Made by a program: the position numbers and the translations under genes
Shown here: positions 23,603 through 36,500 of the stretch, piece by piece
How the letters are laid out: every line of letters begins with the position of its first letter
Numbering within the stretch: the first letter of the stretch is position 1
The notes under the pieces: generated by a model
Seen by the model: the letters and a program-made list of their open reading frames with translations, nothing else
What the model was told of the DNA's origin: nothing
The model's database searches: none
Assembly (NCBI GenBank): GCA_017590115.1
Contig: JAGGNK010013558.1
Coordinates: 19,134,992 to 19,198,991, forward strand
Direction: 5' to 3'
Length of the DNA: 64,000 bases
Source: Montifringilla adamsi
Lineage: Eukaryota; Chordata; Aves; Passeriformes; Passeridae

Positions 23603-25616
23603 GTTTCCATCTCTGTGGCATTGGGCTCTGCTGAAATGATGGAATTTGGAGCCGTAGTCCCTTGGTTGCTTGGGAATCAGCATTTTGAGAGGTTAGTTTT
23701 TGGATCTCTCAGTGTCCCAGAGGATTTGTGGCTGGAGAATGGATTTTTTCTCTTGGGGCTTTTCTCTTACATGGGGTGTTGGTGTTTGGTTCTCGGCTCC
23801 ACGAGTAGAGAATTTCACCTCCAGAGCTGAAGCTGTGTCAGAAATGTCTCTTTGCTTTTGCTGCTGTGCTTCCAGTGTAGAAACTTTTGCTTTACAGGTG
23901 CCCTTCTAATGGAAAACTTGGCTTTATCACCCTCCGTAAAAAGTAGTAAAAGCCATTTGAAAACCTCAGATTTCAGGGAAGAATGCAAACACGGCTTTTA
24001 CGTGAAAAACCTCTCTGTAAATACCTTGTGTGTCTCAGCCTGTGCTGCCCCCCCTTCACCTCTGATTAACAGAATTGTGCCTGCAGGAATCACAAATAAA
24101 TGTTTGTGTTGTTCTTGAGCAGGAGAAAAGGGGAAATGCCCATCAGGAGTGACTGCTGGGGCAGCTGGATTTTGGGATCCTCTTGCTGAAGCTCAGGTAT
24201 TGATTGTGCACTGTCACTGCTCCAGCTCTGTGCAGACCAGTAAGTGCTGAGAGTGTTGGTTTGGGCTTTTTAATGTGGAGATGATTGGATTTTATGATGC
24301 AGAAATTGCACATAGTACCTTCAATAGCAGTCTGTTCACAGAAACAAATGCCTTTCTTAAAGGTAGACTGAGGAGAGAGAGCAGATATTCAAAAATCTTT
24401 TGCTAGGGAGGGGGATGAGGAGGAGAACAGAGCTTACAAAAGACTGCTTATTTCTGTAATTTTACTCAACACTATCAAAGCCATTTCAAACGTAGTCACT
24501 GCCATAAAATGTGGCTATTTCAAAGCAAATTAAAAGCTTGGGGGCTACAAGACAAACTGGAAGGTATTAAAGCTTTGAGAATATATGGTGCTGAGGATGG
24601 GGCCAGGAGATGGTAGTTTTGCTCTGATCTTGCAGGTTTTCAGGCAGAATTCCGTGGAGCCAGGTGAACAGGATATTATTGTCCATTCAAACCTTTTCTT
24701 CTCCCTCTTTGGCTGAGGCTCCCGTGGCTGGTGCAGCTGCATTGATCCAGGAGCTGCTCAGCAATTTGCTTCATCTTGTTTTCCCTTTGGGATTGGGGCT
24801 GGCTGTGGATGTCCCTGCTGGTCTGTTGTGTCCCTTCAGAGCGCTCTGCAGATTGGATTCCAAGGCTAGGGAGGAGTGGGAGGGTATTATGGGCTTGTCT
24901 GGAATATGGGAAACAAAGAAATGAAAAGCCAGGGTACAATTAGACCAGAGGTCAGCCTGAGCTTGACCTTCACGTCTATGGGAGATGATATACAAGAGAT
25001 TTATATGGGAAGTGGCAGGATAATTAATGGGAAGGAAGAGGAGCCTCCTAAAGGCTGTGCTTGGGGAGAAGGGAGCTCTGGGCTCTGCAGCAGAGCAGGG
25101 ACTCCGTGGCCACGTGGAAGTTTATTTAGGGGACAGAGATAAGTGCTGTCACCTCATGGGCTGCACTGCAGATGCTCCGCAGTGAACTTCCCGTGTTTGG
25201 GTTAGGAGATGGGAATGAGCTGGCTGGACACATGGGAGTAAACATGGATGGGCCCTGCCTGCTCTGCCTGGGCTGCAGGAAATGCTCCAGTGGCCACTTT
25301 CCATCCGGGAATGAGGCCTGACAGCAGGACAGGGAGCAAGGGGCAGCTCCTATCTCTGCCCTGCTTCGGGGCTCACACAGCCAGGAACTCCTCCTGCACA
25401 AATGGTGAAGCATCCCTTTATCTCTGTAGAGACTTCCTTCCCTGTCCCTTATCTGTTTATGGTGTATTCTGAGTGCTTTTTCCCAGTTTCCAGCCCCGAC
25501 GTAAATTATCATGCTGAATTCTTTAAACCAGAGTTCAGCAGGGCTCTCCCGTTGGTTTTTCGTGGTGTTTCTTTTCATTTGACACCTTCTTGCTCCTTGA
25601 TCCTGACCACAGATCG

Positions 25617-25995
25617 TTCAGTGATTCTGGTTGGGAGGGACTTGGGGAATCTCCAGCCCAGGCAGGATCAGCTGTGGGGTCAGAACAGGTCACTCAGGGC
25701 TTGGTCCAGTCTGGTCTGTGAAACCTCCAGGGGTGGAGGTGGCACCACTTCTGTGGACAGCCTCTTCCCTGGCTTAGCTGCTTTCATGGTGAAAACAGGG
25801 TTGGTTTGCCTTTTCCTGATCTCCATCCTGAACCTCCTCCTTCAGCTTGTGCTGTGTTCCAGTGGGAGGATCAGGGCTGTTTCCGTGGTGACCTCCTGGA
25901 CACGTTGGAAGGTTGCCAGGAGGTTGCTCCAAAGCCTCCTCTCCACCAGGCTGAACGAGCCCTGTTCCCAAACCTCCTGCCAGACCATCCTGCTG
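25617..25995 (-). mobile_element. CR1 LINE 3' region, antisense, older copy
   Basis: It starts with TCAGTGATTCTGGTTGGGAG and runs through a CTCCAGGGGTGGAGGTGGC block to TCTCCACCAGGCTGAACGAG. This matches the CR1 tail in reverse. It is more diverged than the copies at 5.7 kb and 51 kb. The two overlapping open frames over it come from the repeat. Confidence 0.8.
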
Positions 25996-28900
25996 GACCT
26001 CACATCTTTGACAAAGAATTTCTGGGAATGGGATTTGGGCAGGTGATTCCATGCCACGATGACGTTCTCAAGGAGTTTTTACTCCTGAGGATTTCTGTTT
26101 GGCACATCCTCAGCAGTGTGCAAAAGTAGTTCCTGAGACTGTCCACTGATACCAGTGGAAAAGGTGGGAATTGCTCCCAAAAATTAAAATTTCATAAACA
26201 GTGAATCTTCAGAGGGGAGAAAGTGACACCCAGATCTTCACCAGGAGGCTCCATGAAATTATTGTCCATTTTAAAGCTCTCCCACTCCTTCCCCTTCTTC
26301 ATAAAATCCATGGTTCTAAGCACGTGGAAAACTGAGCTCAGTCTCCTCCTTGCTTGGCTGCAGCACTGAAGTTGCATCTTTTGTGGCCACGGTCAGTGGA
26401 GTGTGCAAACACGTGAGAAATGTTCTCAGAAATTTGTGCTGGGCAGAACTTGGAGGCCTGGCTTTTCTAAGCTGGGTTTATACAAGATATTTAACTGTAA
26501 AATGGGTTATACAGGATGATTTATACAAGATATTCAACTAAGAAATGATTAGGTAGTGTGCTAAATAGAATATAGGATGAAAATGGCAGCAAAGTGAGTT
26601 TGCATTGGCAATTTAGCTTAGGGGCAGCTCCCTATTCTTTATTTTTTTGCAAAAAGCAGTCGGGATAATTTGGTTCAGGTAAAATCTGTGATCTGAGCTG
26701 CAGGAGAGTCCTGTGAAGAGTTGTGTGGATGAGAATGTTTTTGATACATTCATTCCTCATCTTGTTTCTCGAGACTCCCTTGACAAAATGATCTCACTTC
26801 TGTGCAGATGTTGTAGCTCGTTTCCCTGGTGCAAAATAAGAGCCTTTGAAGCAGTCCAAGTATTTGTGGAGATTTTCAGCTTCTTGGAAAAGCTGTTGGA
26901 GGTAGCTCTGCTCAGGCTCTGGATGGAGCTGTGAGTGCACCTAGAAATGCACAGCACCAGGAACGTGGGACACAAACAAAGCTGTTCTTTTTGGTAGGTT
27001 CTGTGTTGATTTAACAGCCTCTCATCTGTGAATCTGCTGAGGCCACTCCATGGCAGGGCTTCAGATTTTTTATTTTTTTTATTTCAAGTATCAGAACTGT
27101 TGTTGGTTTGAATCACAAGGATTTGAAATAATATTTTTCTAAAGGGTGTCCACCCAGGTTTTCATTCAGTTAATTCCTACTTTTGCCTCTTTGCTGGTAA
27201 AATGTGTCTTTTTCTGTTCTGCAGTGACATTTTTATTTGAGGCCCTCGACGATGTCACTTGGCTTTTAGAGGAAACGGCTCAAAATAAACGTGTTAGAAA
27301 CTGGTTCTTAGGGATGGAAAAGTGGCTGTGGTGGTTCAGACCAAGGGTCCATCCACCTTGGATGTGTCTCCTGCAGCTCCTGGAAATGTGTGAGTGAGGA
27401 AAAGCAACAACAGGGCAAAGTGGGAGAAATCCCCTCCCTGCAATATCCCTCCATCTGCAGCCACTTCCAGCTCAGCCCTCTGCCTCCAGTGCGGTGCATG
27501 AGCCATAATAAATCTATTTTCAAGTGCCTTTCCAGGTTTCCTTGAACCTTTATAAGCTGATTTTGTTCCCAGCATTTTGGGAGGGATTTCTGACCCTGCT
27601 TGTGTTGTTTGGAGCGTGGCTCCATCCCTGGATGTTGTGATGGAGGAGGACAGAGAGCTCCTCGCTGTCCATCTCTGTGTGCTGCTCGTGGTTTTCTAGA
27701 TTGGATCACAGCTGTCCCCAGGTCCTCTATTTTTAGGTTGAAAACTCTGAGCTTTTATTATTACTTCATTAGGGAAGTAATGCTGGACTTCTGCCATCCT
27801 TTGACATTTCCACTTCTCATCTGTGTGTGTATATATATATAATTATTTAATATGTTTTTTATGATGAGACCACCGAACCCACCCACACTTGGACCTTTGG
27901 GTGAAGCAGGAATTGACATAATTTAGAATAATTTTTTTTTTTCCTCTCTGTTCCCTCCCAACCATTTCTGCCAGTGATTTGTGTGCTCGCAGCTGAGCTG
28001 ATGTTCTCATACCTGTGTTTATCTTGGGCCCAGCAGTGGCAAAGGTCACTCTGCAAAGCTCTGGGCTGGCTGCTCTGCTTTTTTCCCACAAGTTTTGGCC
28101 ATTAAACTGGGCTCTGCCAGTGATGCTCCATCCTTCAAGCCCTGCTTTTCTGGGTGTTCAGGAACAGGTTAAGCCCAGAGTGCCAGTGCAGGGCTCCATG
28201 CATGACCTTCCCCTATTGTTTGCTCCTGGAACAGCTCAGCCTGATGGTAACAGAAGAACTTTGAATAGCAGCTGAGCATCCAGGGCCTGCCTTCCTTTTC
28301 TTAAAGGAGTTATTGATGATTGGAGGAATACTCAGCTTGTGTGTGCAGACTGGATTTTCATCCTTTCCTTTGACCTCTGCTGTTCTGTTGTTTTTAAACA
28401 CGTGGAGGTGGTGCCAGGCTGTGTGGAGGGGAAGCTGAGATGTGTTAGAACTTGTTTCCCATGTTCCGTTCGCTCCAAAAGTTTGGTAGAATGTGCCTCT
28501 GGTTTTTAGACATTGACACAGTTTGGTAAAAGGCTTGAGCTAATTAATAATTGATTAATGACATGGATTTCATTCCTTGGGCCCACACGATGATGTCTTG
28601 ATGCCTTTATTTATATTTTTCCTTTTGACATAGAGGCTGAGCAATGTTGTGAAGCAATTAAAACATCCTTACCTGGAAGCAAAAGCTGCAGGTTGTTACC
28701 TAGTGAGTGGATCAGGAGACTCCAAGGTGAAGCCAGTTCATATTAAAAATCTCTGCTGAAATCCAGAAAATGCCTTGTTTTGTCACCAGACCCTAAATAA
28801 TCCTGTGTGTGTAAAAGGGACAGGCAGGGTATAAATTCATGAACGGGTGAGAGTTATTCAGAGGCCATTAATGAGCTGCAAAAGCCTTGTCTGTATGCAA

Positions 28901-29009
28901 ATTCCTGTTCGGGGTGGGATTTGGATGAGGTGGTTAATGAGGTGGGGCAGAGGTTTGGTCAGTCAGGATGAAAAGGAGCAGTGGTGGAACATCCTGCCCC
29001 CAGAGTGGG

Positions 29010-29325
29010 ATGGGAATGGGGGAAGGAAGGCTCGGAAAAGTGAGGGAATGTTGAATCAGAAACTGCACTTCTCTCACTTGATTGGGATTTTGAATTTTGC
29101 TATCAGAGGCAGCTCTTTGGATCCTGGTTTATTCCCGTGGCTGAAGCTTGGAAAAGTGAGGGAATGTTTGGATCAGAAAGCTGGGAATGGGGGGAGGAAG
29201 GCTTGGAAAAGTGAGGGAATGTTTGAATCAGAAAATGCAGCTCTGCCTCTCTCACTTGGTTGGGATTTTGATCATTCTGCTATCAGACTTTTCTCTTTGG
29301 ATCCTGGTTTATTCCCAGTGAGTGC
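29010..29325. repeat. Imperfect tandem duplication with GGAAAAGTGAGGGAATGTT units
   Basis: GGAAAAGTGAGGGAATGTT appears near 29034, 29150 and 29205. The longer block with TTGGGATTTTGA..., GCTATCAGA and TTTGGATCCTGGTTTATTCC appears twice. This is a local, partly nested duplication in presumed intron 1. Confidence 0.85.
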
Positions 29326-30094
29326 AGGATCCTGTTGGAGTTTACTTACCGTGGTTTTCATGGATTTGAAATCCTAGGTGTGGCTGAAACTTGGCCTCTA
29401 AAAATCCCCTCATTCCATCAAGGGGTTTGTTTCTGTACAGGGTGGGGGTTCTTGTGGGAATAAATTAATGGGGTTCAGTCTGATTGTAAGGAAAAGTGTC
29501 TGGAGGATGAGGTGGTGGGTTTGGGGAGTGAAATCTCCCTCTTCCCACCAAGCAATGTCCTTAGCATGTGCCAGAGTGCTGGGAAAATGTTCCTAAAGGC
29601 CCTGCTGAGCTCTGTGTGGGCCAGGAAAATATTGCATACAGAATATATAGATTTTCCTAACTCACTGCGTGCTTGAGCCTATAGGTAACACTCTGGTAAT
29701 ACACATAAAAATGCAGTTTTCTGGCATGGACAGCTCTGCAAGCTGGAAGGACAGAATATCCCAGATTTTGAGGGCTGAAATAGGATCGTGGGGTTGGGAT
29801 CAGCTTTGCCAGCAGCTCAGGCCTTGCCTGAGATGCATCTCTGGCTGTGTTTTCATTCCAAACCATTTTCTTTCTCCTCGCTGAGGGCTGAAGAAAAGCA
29901 GGAAGATCTGCTTCCTCTGCCTTTCCTCTGCCATCTCTGTGCATTCTGCACAGTGGGGAGAAGCCCTGCCTTGGGGCTGATAGGAAAAACTGAATTTCCT
30001 GCTCCCCCTTTCCCTTTCTGTGTGCCTGGGGCTCTTTGAGCTGCAGCCCTGGGATCTGCATTCAGGCCTTGGCACGTGCTGCTGCCATGCAGAA

Positions 30095-30145
30095 TTTATT
30101 TATTTTATTTATTATATTTATTTATTTATCTATTTATAATAAATC
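30095..30145. repeat. TTTA microsatellite
   Basis: Short TTTATTTA-type run with small interruptions. Confidence 0.8.
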
Positions 30146-32924
30146 AGTAAATTGAAATTCTGTGAGGACAGGAGGTTTTTAATAGGAGCTGCACTTCTCC
30201 CTGCCAGGATTTTCACCTGGGCTTGAATTCACATCATAGAACTTCTTTTGCTGATTTCTCTAATTATAAAATACATTTTAGCACTTAATCTGTGTCAGTA
30301 TGGGATGGAAATACAAATTCTATGCCATAGAATAAATAAATTGCAATAAAGAAATCATTCCAGACTCAGGGAAACACGAGTTTCTTGGTGCTGGTACCTA
30401 AAACCCCGACCCTGTGGATTCACAGGTAGATGCTTCTATAAAATAGAAAGGGGCAGCAGTTCTCCTAATATAACAATCCAATTCTTAACTAATACAGTGG
30501 GAAAACATCGCAGAGGCACAAATCTTTTATTTAAATATCATAAAAACAGAATGTAAAAAGACAATTTCTCAGGATCCTTCAAGCTCTTAATTAATCTTGA
30601 TGACTTATTGCCTATATGACTGCCTACAAAAAAAAAAAAAAAAAGCTGTGTATTTTGGCTGCCTGAGGTGATTGCTGTGCATGGCTTTGAAGACCTTAGG
30701 AAATAAAGAAATGTGGAATTTTCTTGGAAATTTGCCTTTTTCCATGCAGGTGCCAGGGTGGTTGCTTGGTGGAATCCTTGCTCTCAGCTGGTTTTTGCAG
30801 TGGGAACTCCAGGGCTCATTTCTGTGATCACATTCAGGTTAATTGGTGGTAGTAATCAATTATTATTTCAGTGCTGTTAGAGGGGCACAGGCTGTTTGGC
30901 ATGGGGATTTCAGAGGGATTTCTTGTCAGCAGATTTATTTCCTTTGGGAAGGGGAATCTTTTCGTGATAAATTATAATTTCCCATACCTGATGTTTTACC
31001 TTATGTCATAGTCCTTTTTCCCTTTTCCCCCCTTTCTTTCCTCCCCCATTTTAAGCTGTTTTGGAGCTGTTAGTGGAGGTTTTTCTGTATTCCAGAGAAA
31101 ATCCCAACAAACCTCCTGTGGGATGGATGTGACCAGGGTGATCCTGCTCCTTGGTACCCACTGACAAAGCCTGAGCTCCCACCTTGGGAATTCATTTCTT
31201 GAAGGGAATTTTGCCTAAAATTCCAAAAGAAAACATGAATTTTGTCATGTTCCAGTTGGGCTTTCATGATTTTTTTCCCTTTTCCAGCATGAATTGTGAG
31301 CTGATCACTCCAGTTTTGCAGTTTTGCCTCTCTTGGGGCATTAGCAGAGCCATTGGTTACTTTTCAGGGAAATGAGATTCAATTATGTACTGCCTTCACC
31401 CTGCTGTTCAGCACTTTGCAATTCAGTATCCAAATTTAATATGATTCTTAATTAAACCTTCTTGAGATACCACAATAATAGTCAGGGATGATGTCGTCTG
31501 TCTCCTGTGCTGCATCCTAGAAAATGGGACAAAAGAGGAGAAAAAAGGGGATAGTTTGGATGTATTTGAGTGCATAATCTCATCTCTTGAAGTGTTAGCT
31601 CATTTGGAGCTAATTAATAGCAAAGTTTTAGTGGATAACTAATTTTTCAGTTAGGCCACGTGGGGAATAAATCACTTTGCAAGGTACAGAAATAAGATTA
31701 TATTTTCAAATCTTGGAGGAAAATCTGCATCTCTTATGTCAATAATTTATTTTAATCAAGTCGGAGTTGACAAACACAAGCCCAGCAATGCTGGCTGTTG
31801 GTGCAGCAGAGATTTACAGAGTTTTACAAGCAAACATCACCCCCTGGATGTGGGAATGTTGATCTTGGTGAGTGTGTCCTGCTGCTGAGAGGCTCTGGGA
31901 GCTGCTCCTGGAGTACATTCATGGAATTCCAGGTGCATTCTTCTCCAGCTTTCCCTCCAAATTGACTTACAAAAGCTCCCTGTGCTTCATGCAGGTATTT
32001 GAGATATTTAGGAAGTGAGCAGAGCTTGTATCTGCTTGGGAAAGGATGGCTGGAAGGGAGTCTGACAGGAAAATCCTGTCTGGAAATCCCAAATCACTCC
32101 AAGAGTTGGTGGGACCATTTCTTTTGTGTTAATTGAAGATTCTAAAGTGGATATTTTATTGTTTTAAACCACCGAGGGAGGGGAAATCAATGTGGATTTG
32201 TGACCTCCCATGTGGCTGCTTGGTCCCGTCTTGTTTTTTCCACAAACAAACAGCATTTCAGATTGTTCCTGAGTGCTCTGACAGTTGTTTTATTTTGATT
32301 GGAAGCTGTGATCCTGAGAGGACGCTGGGTTTAGGGAGCTCTTTGCACATCTGTCTGCATCTGCCTGGGGCTCCCCTGCACCTCATCCCGTAGGAGCTGG
32401 CTCTTCTGTCAGCCAGCGAGGCTTTGGTGAAGAATATTCTTCATAAAAAGTCAATTTGTCTGGCAGTGACCCTCTCCCAAATAATTGTCTTCACCCTTAG
32501 CCTCAGGTGTGTTTGCAGAGAGGTTCCTGTGTCAGATCCAGGAATTCCTAAACTTGAATTTCTGCCTTTGCCTGGCGTGGAAATCATTCCCAGCTGCTAA
32601 GAGAAAAAACACCAGGGACAATTAAGTTTAAGCGTGGCTGAAAAGAACCTGGAGTCTCCAAGAAAATGGAGATTACCACTGTGTCAGCAACCTTATTTAA
32701 TACCAAAAGTAATAATATCCTTCACCTAGCAGGGAAATTCTCCTGGGCCTGGTAAAACTTTCGTTACGGATTAAGATAAAACGGGGCTTGCTTTAAATCA
32801 AACCTGCTTTAGACATGACTTAAGTCTTGGCAGACTGCTCCTAACAAATCTCTCTCACAGCTGGAGCAAATCCCTGCCCCAGCAGCTCTGCCCAGCGTGG
32901 TTGGTGTGTCCTTGTTGTCACCCC

Positions 32925-33060
32925 ACAGGATTCACTGGGCAAACTCTGAATTTGGGGCTCTGGTCACACACTGTGGCTGGATCTCACAAAAACCCCACAG
33001 GATTCAGTGGGCAAACTCTGAATTTGGGGTGTGTGGTCACCCAGTGTGGCTGGATCGCCC
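32925..33060. repeat. Two-copy tandem repeat, about 70 bp
   Basis: CCCCACAGGATTCACTGGGC and CCCCACAGGATTCAGTGGGC begin two units. Both continue AAACTCTGAATTTGGGG and end with GTGTGGCTGGATC-type sequence. Confidence 0.88.
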
Positions 33061-33429
33061 TCTCAGAGGAAAAAATTGTAGGAAAAGGGCTGGATTTGGG
33101 GTCTAGAAGGGCACTAAAGTGCCAGGTTTAGGTATTTCCCATCTCCCAGAGCACAGCAAAATCCCACAGGCGTCTGCCAAAAGCTGAGGACAACTGTTGA
33201 GAGGTGGGGATTATGTTAAAAATTCCAAATTCTGCCTTTGCCCGGCAGCAGTTCAGGGAGCTGGAGCTGCCTCTGTTTGCTTTTCCAATATCCTGTCACT
33301 CGTCACGGAGTTTTGGGACTTTTATCACCGTGGGTTTTTGGGATCCAGGCAGTGACAGACATCTCAAAGAACTCGGTGACATCACTGGGGTGGGATTAGC
33401 TGGAGAGCTCTGGCTGGAATTCACAGGCT

Positions 33430-33560
33430 GGAATTTCAATTTATTGATGTTCAGGTATGAAACAGCCATCACTGAGCTTCCTAAAACTGAATTTGGGAAT
33501 TTATTGGTGTTCAGGTGTGAAAAAAGCATCACTGAGCTTCCCGAAACTCACTGAATTTGG
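33430..33560. repeat. Two-copy tandem repeat, about 65 bp
   Basis: TTTATTGATGTTCAGGTATG and TTTATTGGTGTTCAGGTGTG start two units. Both carry a CATCACTGAGCTTCC block followed by AACTGAATTTGGG-type sequence. Confidence 0.88.
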
Positions 33561-36500
33561 GGATAGTCAGGTTTTACCAACATAATAGATATAAACTAGA
33601 AGAAGTGCTTGCCAGGGGAATATTCCTTGGATTAATTGTCTGTGGAATTCCAAGTTCTGTGTTCCCTTGGGCTGGTACAGAAGGATTTTGGTGGGAGATC
33701 CTGCCCAGAAGCTTCCACCTCAAGTGCTGCAGTTTTTATGATCTCCTCCCTGCCAGGTTCTTAATGTTAGCACCGAGCTTAAAGCTGTAGAATCTGAGCT
33801 TAAAAAGGCACAATTACAGAATGGTTAAAGCTGAAAAAGCATCGTCCCTCCCAGGCTGGTTCAAGGGTCACAATGTTTCTATAAATAGGTTTGCAGCCAT
33901 AGAATTGACAAGGAAATATCTTCTTGGTGAGCCTGCGAAGGTAAATAACACCTGCTGGCTGCAGCTCCGTGGCAGGGAATGCATTACTGGGGAAAATCAG
34001 GAGTGCAGTGTGAATTTAAGGAAGCCCTGATCTCTGGGGGTGCCATCAGCACCTCTGCCCAGGCTGTTTTGGCATTTCCAGCATCGTTTCGTTGACTGAT
34101 TTTTATTGTTTTCAAGCCTGTTTTTCTTGTTAGCTGTTCTGTTTGCTCCTGCAATTCCAACCTGGCCTTTCTGAGCACTGATACCCTGTGTAAACAGAGC
34201 TTTCTTTGATGAAGAAATCCTCTTGTATGTGCAACAAAATCATATTGACACCTGCTACCGCTTGTTCCTTTACTCCTCTAGTTCTGCCTTCATTCCCAAA
34301 ACCTTGCAGGTCCCCTTGCAGCCAAAAAAGAGCTTTTCCTGATGAAACCCTCCTTAAAGCCCGGAGGATGTTGCATATTTATGTTTGTTCTTCTGTGCCT
34401 CTGCCTCTGCTCTGCTTTGAATTGCAGGGGCTCCAACCTGTGGCTGTTTTGGTTGCTGGGACAAAGGCAGGAAGTCCCAGGCTGTCACTGCAGCTTCCCG
34501 GGGTTTGGTTCAATCCCTCCTGCAGAATTTTGGGAGAACGAGCTCAATTTTTACAATTCAGCCTTGAGAGTTTCCTTTTGGGTGAGCCTTGCAGGTGGGA
34601 TTTAGGGTTAGGGGATGATGTGGGTCATTAAAAATGCGGGTGTTTGAACCTTTGTGAATGGCCAGGTTCACAGATGTGGAATGTGCAAGAAGCCAAGAGT
34701 TCCGTGTGAGTGTCGCTTTTCCAGAAGATTCCTCTCAGGGGTTAAGGAGGCTGCTCAGAGCTTGCAGGAGCTGTATTTTTACAGCTGGGGCCTGGAGTTT
34801 ACTGGGATTCATTCAGAACCATTTCCATACTCATCTGACACTTCCTCGTTGCTTTTGTTACAGAAAAAAAGATCCATTTCCATTTTTTTACCTGTCTTTT
34901 GGAAGTGATTACAGAATTCCTTCTTCATGAGGGGGAAATTTCCATGTGTGTTGTCCTTCACCTTTGAAGGAATTTGCTGCAGAGCTTGCTCTCTTCTGTC
35001 ATAATGACTCTTAATTACTAAAAGATCACGAAAGCTAATCACTGTGTTTTTAATAATTTAATAAATTTACTGTCACTGCCTGGAATTGCTGTTTATAAAT
35101 CTCCCATTTCTTTTTTTCTCTCTTTTTACTCATTCTCTTCCATATTTTCACTGGGGTTTGAGGTGATTTTCTTTTCATTCCTATTTTTTCTCCCCCTTAT
35201 CTTTGAGGTTAATGCTTGGAGGACTGGGGAGGACCTGCTGGATTGCTTTAGGCACAGAATGTGGTGTGGGCCCAAGCCAAATGCTTCTTGTTGTGCTGGC
35301 AAATAATTTAAATATGTTTTGGAGCTTATTCCCTGCTTCTGCTTATCATAAACACCCAGGAATAACTCGTTGGATTCTCCTGATAGATCCTAGGGTTGAT
35401 AACTGGAGAAATATGCTTTTAAAAAAGACATGGATCAAACTTGGGTTTGAATATTTTGCTTTGAGGACAGTTTTGGTGCTGCTGGATGGGTGAAAAATGC
35501 TCAGCCTTGTCCATCACTCTGTGGATCCTGCTCAGCTTATTAAAAATATAAATAAATATTGGTTTCTGCCTGGTTTTGACCTCTCAGACAAGTCCCTCCC
35601 TTCTAAAAATGGGGAAAATAATTAAGGTTCACAGATTATTTCCCTGAATAGTCCGTGACTGTGAAACCAGCCACAGGTTATTCAGGGAATGTGCTATCCA
35701 GAGGCACCAACACTTGGATTTTATTTATTTTTAAGCTTAATTCCCAGTTTCCATAGGTCATGGAGACAAGATGCTGCTCCTGAAATGCTCTGAGGTGTTA
35801 AGCTGTGCTGAGGGCTGGAATTCCTTGAGCTCAGTTCCTTGCCTGGAACAACTGGGTTTGTGTGGAACGCCAAATTTCATCTCTGCTGTTGCTGAGAAAA
35901 TCCAAGTAAATGATTCTTACCTTCACCAGTTTTCATCTTTAATGGCTTTTTTAAAAAATGTCCTGATTATTTTGGGAAGGAGCTGTGGGTAGAAGATCCC
36001 TTCCCTATGGATAATCACCAGAGAGCCTGAGGGGAATGACATCAGTACTGCCCATGGATTACTCCCATATATTTAAATTAATTTTTTTCCAAATCTCCTT
36101 GGTGGAATACTCCTTATTTCCACGTGGGTTCTTGCAGAGTGTTTCCTCAACACACAGAAATTTGGGATGCTCCTGCAGCAGCAGGAATGGCATCAAGTGC
36201 TTCGGATGACACAGGCAGAAAAACGGCCCAGGTTGGACACAGGGAGGTGGGAAAACAACCTGGCCTCTTTGCCACCTCACACAGAAAATTGTGGGGCTGG
36301 TTGGATGGCAGCAAATCCCCTGAGGGGTTTGGGGAGCCTGTGGTGCTGGAGTTGGGATGCAGGGATAAGGAATCCATGAGTGATGCAGTTTTGGTGCAGG
36401 AACACGTGCTTGGGTTGGGTTGTGGAGCAGGAAATGCCAGAGGTGTGTTCAGAGATCCCTTCCTCACTCCAGGAAGGTCTTCACAGGCAATCAGAGCAGA

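Noticed and set aside
25402..26046. 214-codon frame overlapping 25.4-26.0 kb
   Set aside because: Most of it is antisense CR1 sequence (25617-25995), and reading frames on the opposite strand are equally open.
27310..27560. Ancient interspersed repeat suggested by GACCAAGGGTCCATCCACCT
   Set aside because: Only a short motif resembles a repeat I vaguely remember from birds and reptiles. Not enough to name or delimit it.
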